DNA of 64,000 bases from Janthinobacterium sp. Marseille (GTDB lineage Bacteria; Pseudomonadota; Gammaproteobacteria; Burkholderiales; Burkholderiaceae_D). The notes below the pieces were generated by a model. The model was not told the DNA's origin, ran no database searches, and was given only the letters and a program-made list of their open reading frames with translations. Shown in pieces: positions 29,975-38,129 of this stretch. Every line of letters starts with the position of its first letter. Position 1 is the first letter of the stretch. The stretch lies in contig NC_009659.1 in assembly GCF_000013625.1 (NCBI RefSeq), positions 3,906,001 through 3,970,000 of the forward strand, given 5' to 3'. The translations under genes were made by a program, and so were the position numbers.

Positions 29975-30973
29975 ATGAAACGCATCATCGCATCTGTTGC
30001 CCTCGCACTCGGCCTATCCGCCGTGCACGCGGCTCCGCTCGAAGTCGGTTACTTGCCGATTATCCCTGCAGCACAATTATTCATTGCTTACGAGCAAAAC
30101 ACGCTGCCGCCTGAAGTACGCGCCGCCAAGCTGGTGCAATTCCAAAGTGGTCCTGCCCTGGTGCAGGCGCTGCTGGCCGGCCAGCTGGATATCGCTTATG
30201 TCGGCATCGGGCCGGCCCTGGTCGCCAGCGCCAAAGGTGCTGACATCAAGGTCGTGGCATCGAATATCGTCGAGCAAGTCAGCTTTGTTGCCATGGGCAA
30301 TCTGGCTCCTTACTTCGCATCCGGCGACGCTTCCACCGCCTTCGCACGTTTTGCAAAAGATAACGGCCGTCAACCCATCATCGCCAGCTATCCACGCGGC
30401 GCAGTACCGGAAGCAGCATTGCAATACTGGTTGCGCAAACGCGCCAAGGTCGACCCGAGCAGCTTCAAATTAATCTATCAAGGCGAAGCACAAATCCAGC
30501 AAGCACTGTTGACTGGCGCAATCGACGGTGCAGCAATCCTGGAACCGACTGTCACTACCGTGTTGACCAAGGCACCGAAGGCACGCGTCGTTGCGCGTGG
30601 TTCGGAACTGTTCCCGCATCAACCAGGTGCGGTATTGCTGGTGCGTGAAAAACTGATCCGTGAACAACCCGAGCTGGTGAAGTCCCTCGTCAAGGCACAT
30701 ATCGCTGCCACCAAACTGCTGGAGACCAATCCGGCTCAAGCGGCACCATTTGTGCAAAAGTATGTGGGTGGCGGACGCCTCGACGTCGCACTGGTGGAAA
30801 AAGCCATACGCAATTCGAAAGGCCAATTTACCGCCAATCCGAACACCATCATTCCAGCCACGCTGGTCTTGCAAAAATTCCAGGCTGAAACCGGCACCCT
30901 GGAGGGGCCTGCAGCTGATGCGACCAAACTGTTCGATACACGCTTCTACGATGCCGTCGCAGCTACTCGTTAA
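29975..30973 (+). CDS. ABC transporter substrate-binding protein (sulfonate/nitrate/taurine type)
   Basis: The 332-residue periplasmic protein has a signal peptide cleaved after VHA and the SsuA/TauA/NrtA fold pattern: LEVGYLPIIPAAQLFIAYEQ, FQSGPALVQALLAGQLDIAYVGIGPALVASAKG, and GAIDGAAILEPT. The ATG at 29975 is preceded by AAGG. It is the first gene of an importer operon with a permease and an ATPase directly downstream. The ligand may be an aliphatic sulfonate, nitrate or a thiamine precursor; sequence alone does not decide. Confidence 0.9.
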   Translation: MKRIIASVALALGLSAVHAAPLEVGYLPIIPAAQLFIAYEQNTLPPEVRAAKLVQFQSGPALVQALLAGQLDIAYVGIGPALVASAKGADIKVVASNIVEQVSFVAMGNLAPYFASGDASTAFARFAKDNGRQPIIASYPRGAVPEAALQYWLRKRAKVDPSSFKLIYQGEAQIQQALLTGAIDGAAILEPTVTTVLTKAPKARVVARGSELFPHQPGAVLLVREKLIREQPELVKSLVKAHIAATKLLETNPAQAAPFVQKYVGGGRLDVALVEKAIRNSKGQFTANPNTIIPATLVLQKFQAETGTLEGPAADATKLFDTRFYDAVAATR

Positions 30974-30991
30974 ACCAGGATATTGCCAATA

Positions 30992-31759
30992 ATGAAGTCG
31001 TCTTCCACACCTTGGTTTACGCGTGTTGCCTACGGTGTCACAGGCGTAGTCCTGTTCGTTTTACTGTGGAAGGCATCCGGCTTCTTCGCATGGGTCAATC
31101 CGGGCACACTGCCGGATCCGTTCAAATTGCCGCATGCCTTCATGCAAGAATGGACGGCAGGCCGTCTGCTGCCCGCCATCGGCTCCAGCCTGGTTCATTA
31201 TTTCTGGGGACTGGGACTGGGCACCTTATTCGGTATCGCCTTCGGCCTGGCCGCTGCGACCATACGTCCGTTTGAACTACTGCAGGCATACCTGATCCGC
31301 ATCCTGCGCCCTATCCCTCCATTGGCCTGGGTCGTATTCGCGATCGCATGGTTCAAGGTCAGCCATGCTGGCGCGGCATTCGTTATTTCCATCGGCGTGT
31401 TCTGGATCAATTACTACGCCACCGCCAGTGCGGTACGTAACATCGATCCACGCTTTTATGAATTGGCACGTAGCTTTGGACAAGGCAGCTATTGGCGACG
31501 CGCTGTCAGTATCACGCTGCCGGCGATTGCACCAGGCACGCTGGCCGGCATACGCACCGGCATCGGGCAGGCGTGGATGACACTGATTGCGGCGGAATTG
31601 CTGGGTGTCCCGGGCATGGGACAGGAGATGAATGCTGCCGCAGGTGTCGGTGCATATGAAGCCGTGGTGATTTACATGCTGGCGATTTCGCTGGTATACG
31701 CGATCAGCGATTTAATCTACGTGCTGATCGAGAAAAGGGTTTTGTCGTGGCGTCCATAA
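30992..31759 (+). CDS. ABC transporter permease (SsuC type)
   Basis: The 255-residue permease has about six helices and the binding-protein-dependent transport motif in the EAA loop: ELARSFGQGSYWRRAVSITLPAIAPGTLAGIRTGIGQAW. The GMGQEMNAAAGVGAYEAVVIYM stretch near the end is typical of SsuC/TauC proteins. The start is the ATG at 30992, 18 bases after the stop of the binding-protein gene. Confidence 0.92.
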   Translation: MKSSSTPWFTRVAYGVTGVVLFVLLWKASGFFAWVNPGTLPDPFKLPHAFMQEWTAGRLLPAIGSSLVHYFWGLGLGTLFGIAFGLAAATIRPFELLQAYLIRILRPIPPLAWVVFAIAWFKVSHAGAAFVISIGVFWINYYATASAVRNIDPRFYELARSFGQGSYWRRAVSITLPAIAPGTLAGIRTGIGQAWMTLIAAELLGVPGMGQEMNAAAGVGAYEAVVIYMLAISLVYAISDLIYVLIEKRVLSWRP

Positions 31760-32487
31760 TTGAATTTGATCGCATCGCCTATTTGCATCCGGGTGCGAGC
31801 GCCCCGGTCATACAGGATCTCTCGCTGACCATAGAAGCGGGCGAATTCGTCGCCATCGTTGGCGGCTCCGGCGTCGGCAAATCCACGCTGCTGCGCGCAG
31901 CGGCCGGACTGATTGCACCAAGCAGCGGTGACGTGCAACTCAAGTTGCCACAACTACCAGGACGACGACGTCGCGCCGTGGTATTTCAGGATGGTCGTTT
32001 GCTGCCGTGGCGCACTGTCGCCGACAATGTTGCCTACGGCCTGGAAACGCTGGGCATCAGCGCAGATGAACAACAGTCCCGCATCAAGCAAGCATTACAG
32101 CTAACCGGCCTGGCCGAATTTGGCGAACGCTGGCCGCATCAACTGTCCGGTGGCCAGGTACAACGCGTCGGCATTGCACGCGCACTCGCCGTACAACCGG
32201 ATTTGCTATTAATGGATGAGCCATTCAGTGCAGTGGATGCCTTGACACGTCGTAATCTGCAAGCCGAGCTGATACGTATCTGGCAGGCGACGCAATCGGC
32301 TGTGATGTTCGTGACACATGATATCGATGAAGCCGTTTTCCTGGCGGATCGCGTCATCGTGCTGGGCGGCAGCCCGGCTACCGTAGTGGAGAACCTGCGG
32401 ATAGATTTGCCGCGGCCACGTGTGCGCAGTGATGTGGCATTCGCCGAATATGTCGCGCACTTATCAACGCAATTGGGCGTACAGTAA
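31747..32487 (+). CDS. ABC transporter ATP-binding protein (SsuB type)
   Basis: The 246-residue ATPase has Walker A GGSGVGKST, Q-loop FQDGRLLPW, signature LSGGQVQRVGIARAL, Walker B LLLMDEPFSAVD and switch His in VTHDIDEA. It starts with a GTG at 31747 that overlaps the permease gene by 13 bases, so the two are coupled. The Q-loop glutamine context (RLLPWRTVADNVAYGLE) is that of SsuB/TauB proteins. Confidence 0.93.
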   Translation: MASIIEFDRIAYLHPGASAPVIQDLSLTIEAGEFVAIVGGSGVGKSTLLRAAAGLIAPSSGDVQLKLPQLPGRRRRAVVFQDGRLLPWRTVADNVAYGLETLGISADEQQSRIKQALQLTGLAEFGERWPHQLSGGQVQRVGIARALAVQPDLLLMDEPFSAVDALTRRNLQAELIRIWQATQSAVMFVTHDIDEAVFLADRVIVLGGSPATVVENLRIDLPRPRVRSDVAFAEYVAHLSTQLGVQ

Positions 32488-32515
32488 GCGTCTGCTCAAA
32501 GCCCGGGAAAATGAC

Positions 32516-32809
32516 ATGATACGTTTAGTGATACACGCACCTACACCTGAAGCGCTGGAGCGCGGACGACGCAATCTTGCCAATCTGCTGAAGGCGGAAC
32601 CGGACGCACAAGTGGAACTGGTCGCCAATGCCGGTGCAGTCGTCGCGGCATTGAAGAACCCGCATGAATCCGACAGCCACCTGCACCTTTGCCGCAACTC
32701 CTTGCAAGCCAATGATTTGCAGGCGCCAGAGAATATCGCTGTAGTCGCAGCGGCGGTCTTGCATATCGCGCAACGCCAGCACGATGGCTGGGCTTATCTG
32801 CGCGCATAG
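32516..32809 (+). CDS. DsrE-like small protein
   Basis: The 97-residue cytoplasmic protein resembles the DsrE/DsrF-like fold used in sulfur relay and related small proteins: MIRLVIHAPTPEALERGRRNLANLL, then VELVANAGAVVAAL and a single cysteine in HLCRNSLQAN, followed by ENIAVVAAAVLHIAQRQHDGWAYLRA. The cysteine in this position is the usual sulfur carrier in the superfamily. GGGA precedes the ATG at 32516. It follows the ABC importer by 28 bases and probably shares its transcript, which supports a sulfur-containing substrate for that importer. Confidence 0.7.
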   Translation: MIRLVIHAPTPEALERGRRNLANLLKAEPDAQVELVANAGAVVAALKNPHESDSHLHLCRNSLQANDLQAPENIAVVAAAVLHIAQRQHDGWAYLRA

Positions 32810-32819
32810 TGCCTGAAAA

Positions 32820-32848
32820 GGCCTTGTCCCTGCATCAAGGACAAGGCC
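32820..32848. terminator. Hairpin between convergent genes
   Basis: A ten-base-pair stem (GGCCTTGTCC with GGACAAGGCC) lies between the DsrE-like gene and mrpX. The flanking T-tracts are short, so it is a weaker terminator candidate for either direction. Confidence 0.6.
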
Positions 32849-32857
32849 CTTAGCTTA

Positions 32858-33121
32858 TTACTTCTTCATTTCATCTTTAGACATGGCATCCTTGCCCATG
32901 CTGTCCTTCTTCATCGCATCTTTACCCATACTGTCTTTTTTCATTCCATCTTTTTTCATGCCGTCCTTGCCCATGTGATCCTTTTTCATCGCATCCTTGG
33001 ACATGCTGTCTTTAGCCATGCCATCGTGCGCCATGCCGTCTTTCTTCATTGCATCCTGCGCGAATACGGCACCGGACATCAGCAGGCAAGCGGACAGTAC
33101 TGCAGTAGTGATTGTTTTCAT
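32858..33121 (-). CDS. mrpX: Periplasmic methionine-rich pentapeptide-repeat protein (MrpX-like, MxKDx family)
   Basis: The 87-residue protein has a signal peptide of 21 residues (ends AVFA) and a mature part of 66 residues made almost entirely of five-residue repeats of the type xKDxM. Thirteen of the 66 mature residues are Met; there is no cysteine. This is the penta-MxKDx family. In Azospira suillum a similar peptide, MrpX, is oxidised by hypochlorite and then reduced by YedY1, so it acts as a renewable scavenger. AAGGAAA precedes the ATG at 33121. It lies 64 bases after the YedY-like gene and is the last gene of that operon. Confidence 0.88.
   Translation of the reverse strand: MKTITTAVLSACLLMSGAVFAQDAMKKDGMAHDGMAKDSMSKDAMKKDHMGKDGMKKDGMKKDSMGKDAMKKDSMGKDAMSKDEMKK
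32864..33058 (-). repeat. Tandem 15-base imperfect repeats inside mrpX
   Basis: The mature part of mrpX is encoded by about 13 imperfect 15-base units with the shared core AAAGA(T/C)G. Unit number may vary between strains by slippage. Many third positions differ, so selection at the protein level keeps the repeat. Confidence 0.75.
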
Positions 33122-33185
33122 GATGTATTTCCTTTGAGTGATTAAAAATAAGAACTGCGCGTTTAAAACTTCAGGGCGGCTGTCG

Positions 33186-33962
33186 TCAGCTGCCACCGAA
33201 CCAGTTGTATCCCTGGTCTTCCCAATAGCCACCGGGATACGTATTCGTGACGTAAATTGCCTGTATGTGTTTCGGATTTTTGTAGCCGAGCTTGGTGGGC
33301 ATGCGCAGCTTCATCGGATAACCGTACTCCGGCGGCAAGGTCTTACCGTCGTATGTCAGCGCCATCAAGGTCTGCGGATGCAAGGCGGTCGGCATATCGA
33401 TGCTGGTGTAGTAATCGTCTGCACATTTGAAGCCGACATACTTCGCACTCAGGTCCGCTCCGATCTGACGCAGGAAATATGAAAACGGTACGCCACCCCA
33501 TTTACCTATTGCGCTCCAGCCTTCCACGCAGATATGTCGCGTAACCTGTTCGCTGTGCGGCAAGCGCTGCAGTTGTGCCAGGCTCCATGGCGCGCGATTG
33601 GCTATCAGACCACTCAGTTCGAGCCGCCATGCTTCACCGTCCACCTGTCTTACTTCATCTACCCCGTAATAAGCATTGAACGGGAAAGGCCGCGTAATCA
33701 TGGAATCCGGGTAAGTCGGTGCCAGACGATTCGGATCAAAGATCAAAGCCTGCGCCTTGTCATTAAACTGCGACACCTTGCTCAAGGCCTGCTCTACGCT
33801 GCTGTCATCGCTGATGGAACAGCCGGTCAGCAATGACAGCCCACCCAAAGTCAACGTGCGCTGCAGGAAGGCACGGCGCGACGGCTGCTGCACCTTGCGT
33901 ATCGCATCTGCCAGCATGGCCTCAGCGTTGGACGGCATCACTATCGATTTCTTCTTCAACAT
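33186..33962 (-). CDS. Tat-exported molybdopterin oxidoreductase (YedY1/MsrP-like)
   Basis: The 258-residue protein belongs to the sulfite oxidase fold molybdopterin family. A Tat motif SRRAFLQR is followed by a hydrophobic run ending LLTGC, so it may be a Tat lipoprotein. The molybdenum-ligand cysteine is in HICVEGWSAIGKWGG; further landmarks are CADDYYTS and GYPMKLRMPTKLGYKNPK. In YedY-type systems the enzyme reduces methionine sulfoxide in the periplasm and takes electrons from a membrane cytochrome, here the gene 18 bases upstream. Sits between the cytochrome and mrpX genes. Confidence 0.9.
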   Translation of the reverse strand: MLKKKSIVMPSNAEAMLADAIRKVQQPSRRAFLQRTLTLGGLSLLTGCSISDDSSVEQALSKVSQFNDKAQALIFDPNRLAPTYPDSMITRPFPFNAYYGVDEVRQVDGEAWRLELSGLIANRAPWSLAQLQRLPHSEQVTRHICVEGWSAIGKWGGVPFSYFLRQIGADLSAKYVGFKCADDYYTSIDMPTALHPQTLMALTYDGKTLPPEYGYPMKLRMPTKLGYKNPKHIQAIYVTNTYPGGYWEDQGYNWFGGS

Positions 33963-33980
33963 ATAGATCCCGCTATCTTG

Positions 33981-34571
33981 TTAACGGCCGCGTATCATCG
34001 CGACCAGCGTGCGCGGCACCAGCGCCACCATCACCAGATGCACGACAACGAAAGCGACCAGTGCAGACATCGCAAAGAAATGCACGCGGCGCGCAGCTTC
34101 ATAACCGCCCAGCAATTCGCGCAGCAATGGAAACTGCACCGACTTCCACAACACCAGGCCTGACAAAACAATCAGGATCAAATCGGCAATCACGAACAGA
34201 TAGGCTGCTTTTTGCACGGTGTTGTACTTGCGTGGATCGGCATGCGCCAGCTTGCCTTTCAGTGCCGCTGCCATGTCCTGCAAAAATGCACGTGGCGAAA
34301 CCGGGAAGAACTGGCGGTGCATGCGACCTGAAAACAGGTTGATCGCGAGATAGAAGATGCCATTGATGAATAGCAGCCACATCGCAAAGAAATGCCATTG
34401 CAAGGCACCGCCGAGCCAGCCGCCCAGCGTCAGGTCGGACGGAAAGGAAAAATCAAAAAATGGCGACGCGTTATAAATACGCCAGCCACTGCTGACCAGC
34501 AGCAGGACTGCGATGGCATTGATCCAGTGCGTGGCACGCAACCAGGCCGGATGTATGGTCGGGCCGGCCAT
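33981..34571 (-). CDS. Membrane cytochrome b (YedZ1-like electron donor)
   Basis: The 196-residue inner-membrane protein has four main helices and histidines placed as in cytochrome b561/b6-type subunits: HPAWLRATHWINA, LQWHFFAMW, RVHFFAMSALVAFVVVHLVM. It would pass quinol electrons to the YedY-like enzyme. The ATG at 34571 has AGGAG seven bases upstream and overlaps the stop of a short upstream frame (TAATG). An ATG at 34586 is less likely because it contains that ribosome site. It differs from E. coli MsrQ in sequence type. Confidence 0.88.
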   Translation of the reverse strand: MAGPTIHPAWLRATHWINAIAVLLLVSSGWRIYNASPFFDFSFPSDLTLGGWLGGALQWHFFAMWLLFINGIFYLAINLFSGRMHRQFFPVSPRAFLQDMAAALKGKLAHADPRKYNTVQKAAYLFVIADLILIVLSGLVLWKSVQFPLLRELLGGYEAARRVHFFAMSALVAFVVVHLVMVALVPRTLVAMIRGR

Positions 34572-34705
34572 TAGGCGCTCCTGCATGGCGCAGCCAGGTG
34601 CGGCTGCTTATCTGCTGACAGGTAACGCATGGCGCTCGCACTGGTGTAAAGTTCTACCAGCGCCGCTGCAGCAGTCAGGACTAACGGTTTCATGGACATA
34701 CCCAT
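34571..34705 (-). CDS. Short unannotated peptide gene, coupled to the cytochrome gene
   Basis: This 44-codon frame starts 24 bases after the -10 element of the SigF-type promoter and ends in TAATG, sharing one base with the cytochrome start. The peptide has a signal-like N-terminus (MKPLVLTAAAALVELYTSASA) and a short mature part with one cysteine near the C-terminus (PCRSA). ATGs at 34705, 34699 and 34693 are possible starts. It may be a real exported peptide or a leader that couples translation. I know no family for it; only position and overlap support it. Confidence 0.45.
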   Translation of the reverse strand: MGMSMKPLVLTAAAALVELYTSASAMRYLSADKQPHLAAPCRSA

Positions 34706-34728
34706 TACAGTGATGATGTAAAAGGTAG

Positions 34729-34754
34729 TTCGCACTGAAACCGAATTTGGTTAC
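34729..34754 (-). promoter_or_regulatory. SigF-type ECF promoter of the mrpX operon
   Basis: On the minus strand, GTAACC (complement of 34749-34754) is followed after exactly 16 bases by CGAA (complement of 34729-34732). As I recall it, the Caulobacter SigF promoter consensus is GTAACC-N16-CGAA. The site lies between the divergent sigma factor gene and the operon for the peptide, cytochrome, YedY-like enzyme and mrpX. No second copy was seen reading towards the sigma gene. Confidence 0.85.
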
Positions 34755-34820
34755 AAGAAAATTGAATTAAATTTATTCTTTGCGAAATTTATTTTGCACA
34801 TCGTGTTACCGAAAGCCCTG

Positions 34821-35402
34821 ATGCAACGAATACCTAATAGAGAGAAGCCGGATCGCAAGGAATTAAGCGAATTACGCTTGCATGCGCTATTGGTGCAGGG
34901 ACTCGCAGGTGACCAGGTCGCCTATCGCAACTTCCTGCAACTCACCGCTACACATTTGCGTGCCTTTTTACGCCGCCGCCTCAGTCGCTGGCCGGACGAA
35001 GTGGAAGACCTGGTGCAAGAGTCACTACTGGCGATACATAACCAGCGTGCAACTTATGACGTGAATGCACCGCTGACCGCCTGGGTCTATGCCATAGCAA
35101 AGTACAAGCTGATCGACTGGTTACGTCGCCATGCACGGCGCGAAACGCTGAATGATCCGCTGGATGATGAAAATGAACTGTTCACAACTGCGGACAGTGA
35201 CGCCCATGAAGCACAACGTGACCTGGGGAAATTGCTGGAGTTGCTGCCGGAACAGCAACGTGCCGCCATCGTACATACCAAGCTCGACGGCTGGTCGGTA
35301 CGCGAAACGGCGGCAGCACTGAATATATCCGAAGCCTCGGTCAAGGTCGCGGTCCACCGCGGCCTGAAAGCACTGGCGATTAAATTGCAGGATGAATCAT
35401 GA
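34821..35402 (+). CDS. sigF: ECF sigma factor, SigF-like
   Basis: The 193-residue sigma factor has region 2 (HLRAFLRRRLSRWPDEVEDLVQ, then NAPLTAWVYAIAKYKLIDWLRR) and region 4 (LPEQQRAAIVHTKLDGWSV, then SVKVAVHRGLKALA). It is co-encoded with a DUF1109 protein, which defines the ECF16/SigF type. It should direct transcription from GTAACC-N16-CGAA promoters such as the one at 34729-34754. The ATG at 34821 is preceded by GAAAG; TTG at 34794 or GTG at 34803 are alternatives. Its stop overlaps the next gene (ATGA). Confidence 0.9.
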   Translation: MQRIPNREKPDRKELSELRLHALLVQGLAGDQVAYRNFLQLTATHLRAFLRRRLSRWPDEVEDLVQESLLAIHNQRATYDVNAPLTAWVYAIAKYKLIDWLRRHARRETLNDPLDDENELFTTADSDAHEAQRDLGKLLELLPEQQRAAIVHTKLDGWSVRETAAALNISEASVKVAVHRGLKALAIKLQDES

Positions 35403-36040
35403 AGACAGATGACTTGATCAATATGCTGGCGAGCGGGCCGGACGTTGCAGCGCCGAAGTTGCCGCTGCGGCATTTTGCCGCGCTGATCACTGGTGGCCTG
35501 CTGCTTAGCATCGTCCTGATGCTGGCCTTCCTCGGCTTGCGTCCCAATATGGCCGAACTGGCAATGCTGCCTGCGTTCTGGATCAAGATGGCTTTCGTGC
35601 TGGCGCTGGTCGTCTGTGGCTGGCTGGCAGTCACCCGCTTGTCTGCGCCCGGCGCACGCACCAGCACACTACCGCTGCTCATTGCGACGCCGATAGTATT
35701 GATCTGGCTCGTGGCCGCTACATCCATGATGAATACAACACCGGATCAGCGCGCGTATTTGTTCTGGGGTGATACCTGGCACTATTGCTCGTGGCTGATC
35801 GCTATCCTGTCTTTACCAATTTTTGTAGCGCTGCTGAAAGTAATGCGGGAGCTGGGCCCTACCCGTTTGCGGCTGGCAGGCGCAGGTGCGGGCTTTGCTG
35901 CCGGTACTGCGGCGACGCTGGTGTATTCCTTCCACTGCCCGGAAATCGCTGCGCCATTTATCGGCTTCTGGTACCTGATCGGCATCTTGATCCCCAGCAT
36001 CATCGGGGCAATCATCGGCCCACGCGTGTTGCGCTGGTAA
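35399..36040 (+). CDS. nrsF: DUF1109 anti-sigma factor, NrsF-like
   Basis: The 213-residue inner-membrane protein has a cytoplasmic start (MKTDDLINMLASGPD), typical of DUF1109, and six hydrophobic helices. Family members hold SigF inactive at the membrane and release it on exposure to metal or chlorine oxidants, with periplasmic cysteines as the likely sensor. A cysteine is visible in FHCPEIAAPF and others in the helices at VCGW and HYCSW. The ATG overlaps the sigF stop by four bases, so the two are made together. Confidence 0.92.
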   Translation: MKTDDLINMLASGPDVAAPKLPLRHFAALITGGLLLSIVLMLAFLGLRPNMAELAMLPAFWIKMAFVLALVVCGWLAVTRLSAPGARTSTLPLLIATPIVLIWLVAATSMMNTTPDQRAYLFWGDTWHYCSWLIAILSLPIFVALLKVMRELGPTRLRLAGAGAGFAAGTAATLVYSFHCPEIAAPFIGFWYLIGILIPSIIGAIIGPRVLRW

Positions 36041-36069
36041 ATACAGGAATCGATAGTTACCGCCGCCAT

Positions 36070-36099
36070 AAAAAAACCAGTCCGCGGACTGGTTTTTTT
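36070..36099. terminator. Bidirectional terminator between nrsF and the chemoreceptor gene
   Basis: Arms AAAAACCAGTCC and GGACTGGTTTTT form a near-perfect palindrome with A-run and T-run flanks, placed between convergent genes. Confidence 0.93.
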
Positions 36100-36123
36100 G
36101 AATCTGCGTCCTCAGGCCTCAGG

Positions 36124-37824
36124 TCAGAACTGCTCCCATTCATCACCGTCACCTGCCGTCGCGCTGGCACGCTGACGAACAATCTGTTTATCGACATTCG
36201 CAGAACGTATCTGCTGCGCCGGTTTGCTCACTGGACGGCTGGCTGGTGCCGCAACCCTGCTGGTCGCTTGCAACGCAACTGCATTCGCGTCAAGTTTGAA
36301 TACACTCACCACCTGCGACAAATTATTCGCCTGGTCCTGCAATGATTCGGCCGCTGCCGCGGCTTCTTCAACCAGTGCCGCATTTTGCTGCGTGACCTGA
36401 TCCATCTGCATCACGGCTTGATTGATTTGCTCAATTCCATCCGTCTGTTCCTGGCTGGCCGCGGTGATCTCGCCCATGATGTCGGTCACGCGCCGTACGC
36501 TTTCAACTACTTCCGCCATCGTGGTACCGGCATCGTGCACCAGGCGCGATCCGTTATTCACTTTTTCCACCGAATCATCGATCAGGGTCTTGATCTCTTT
36601 CGCGGCACTGGCCGAGCGCTGCGCGAGATTGCGCACTTCCGATGCGACCACCGCAAAGCCACGGCCCTGTTCACCGGCACGCGCTGCTTCCACTGCGGCA
36701 TTCAATGCAAGGATATTGGTCTGGAAAGCGATGCCATCAATCACGCCGATGATATCGACGATCTTGTTGGCGGAATCATTGATAGAACCCATGGTTTCCA
36801 CCACTTGCGATACCACTGCGCCACCACGCACCGCGACTTCCGAAGCCGTTAACGCCAGCTGGTTCGATTGGCGCGCATTGTCGGCATTCTGTTTGACGGT
36901 GGAAGTCAGCTCTTCCATTGACGACGCGGTTTCTTCCAGCGAACTGGCTTGCTCTTCGGTACGCGATGACAAATCGAGGTTGCCGGTTGCGATCTGGCTG
37001 GAAGCGGTGGCGATGGTATCGGTACCCATGCGCACTTGCGTGACGATACGTACCAGGCCGTTATTCATATCCTGCAATGCCTGCAAGAGTTGACCGGTTT
37101 CATCTTTGGAAGTCACAACAATAGTGCCAGTCAGGTCACCATCCGCAACTTTGCGCGCCAGTCCTACCGCCTGGCTCAGGGGACGCGTAATGCTGCGCGT
37201 CGCGAGGAAGCCGAGGAAGGCACTAATGATGACCGCGATGACAGACAGGATACCCACTAGTTGCTGTGCATTCGCCGAGACTTCATGCGCGTCTTCACCC
37301 GCCTTGTGCATCAAATTGCTTTGGAACTCGACCAGGCGATCAAGCCCGAGCATGTATTCCAGCTGCGCCGGGCGCACTTCGGCAAACAGCAGTATCTGCG
37401 CTTCCGCCCGCATGCCTTGCGCAACCAGCGCGACGAACTTGTCCTTGACCGGGGTAAAACGGCCGCGCGCATCGGTCAGTGCCTTGATATAGGTACGCCC
37501 CTTCTCACTTTTGATCGTTCGATCCAGTTTATCCAGTGCTTCTGCTATCGTGACCGAACCTTTCTCGATGGTATCCAGCTCGCCCTTGATTTGTGCCGCA
37601 TCCGTCATCAGCAATGCATTGCGCATATTGCGCGCCGTTTCATTCAGGGTGTCCTTGATGATGTGTGCATTGACGGTCTTCGGATAACGGTCATTGCTGA
37701 CCATGCCTATCGCTGCATCCAGCTTGTCGAGGCGGGTAAAGGCAATGACTGCCAGGACGATGAGTACCGCGACCACACTGCCAAAGCTCAAGGCCAGGCG
37801 TTGACCAATTTTCAGATTTTTCAT
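36124..37824 (-). CDS. Methyl-accepting chemotaxis protein
   Basis: The 566-residue chemoreceptor has a first membrane helix (about residues 9-29), a periplasmic four-helix-bundle domain, a second helix near 190-210 ([19 protein letters not shown]), a HAMP domain and the signalling hairpin with [29 protein letters not shown]. The C-terminus ends GDEWEQF, which fits the xWxxF tether that recruits CheR or CheB. The linker before it is rich in Ala, Pro and Gln. The ligand is unknown. Monocistronic. Confidence 0.95.
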   Translation of the reverse strand: MKNLKIGQRLALSFGSVVAVLIVLAVIAFTRLDKLDAAIGMVSNDRYPKTVNAHIIKDTLNETARNMRNALLMTDAAQIKGELDTIEKGSVTIAEALDKLDRTIKSEKGRTYIKALTDARGRFTPVKDKFVALVAQGMRAEAQILLFAEVRPAQLEYMLGLDRLVEFQSNLMHKAGEDAHEVSANAQQLVGILSVIAVIISAFLGFLATRSITRPLSQAVGLARKVADGDLTGTIVVTSKDETGQLLQALQDMNNGLVRIVTQVRMGTDTIATASSQIATGNLDLSSRTEEQASSLEETASSMEELTSTVKQNADNARQSNQLALTASEVAVRGGAVVSQVVETMGSINDSANKIVDIIGVIDGIAFQTNILALNAAVEAARAGEQGRGFAVVASEVRNLAQRSASAAKEIKTLIDDSVEKVNNGSRLVHDAGTTMAEVVESVRRVTDIMGEITAASQEQTDGIEQINQAVMQMDQVTQQNAALVEEAAAAAESLQDQANNLSQVVSVFKLDANAVALQATSRVAAPASRPVSKPAQQIRSANVDKQIVRQRASATAGDGDEWEQF

Positions 37825-38129
37825 AGTAAAGCGACTTTCGATAAATTGAACAGGAACGCCATCCGCCTCTGTCTGGAATGCGAGAGGATCCGTCTGACTG
37901 GCGATGCTTATAGGGGGAAATTTCCGGGGCCGGACATGGCTTGCGCACCGGGGCGAAGCAGAAAATCATCTGCTTGGATGATCCCCGATGCTTTGATGTT
38001 ATATCCGTACGGCAACATATCCCATCCCATAAATATGGGATTACACCTGTAAACGACCCGGTGGCAAGGGAATAGGCGCTGCGAGCCTTAGTCGCTTATC
38101 ATCGCTGTTCTGCAGTTTTTCAATCGACC
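37825..38129. other. Divergent intergenic region, chemoreceptor and yigZ
   Basis: About 305 bases that must carry both promoters. I looked for a sigma-28 promoter in front of the chemoreceptor and saw none with good match. Nothing else could be assigned. Confidence 0.45.

Noticed and set aside
32864..33058. Regular 15-base repeats considered as CRISPR or satellite
   Set aside because: There are no spacers, and the repeats keep a reading frame with a signal peptide; they encode the MxKDx peptide.
37825..38129. Sigma-28 promoter for the chemoreceptor
   Set aside because: No sequence close to TAAAGTTT-N11-GCCGATAA was found on the minus strand.
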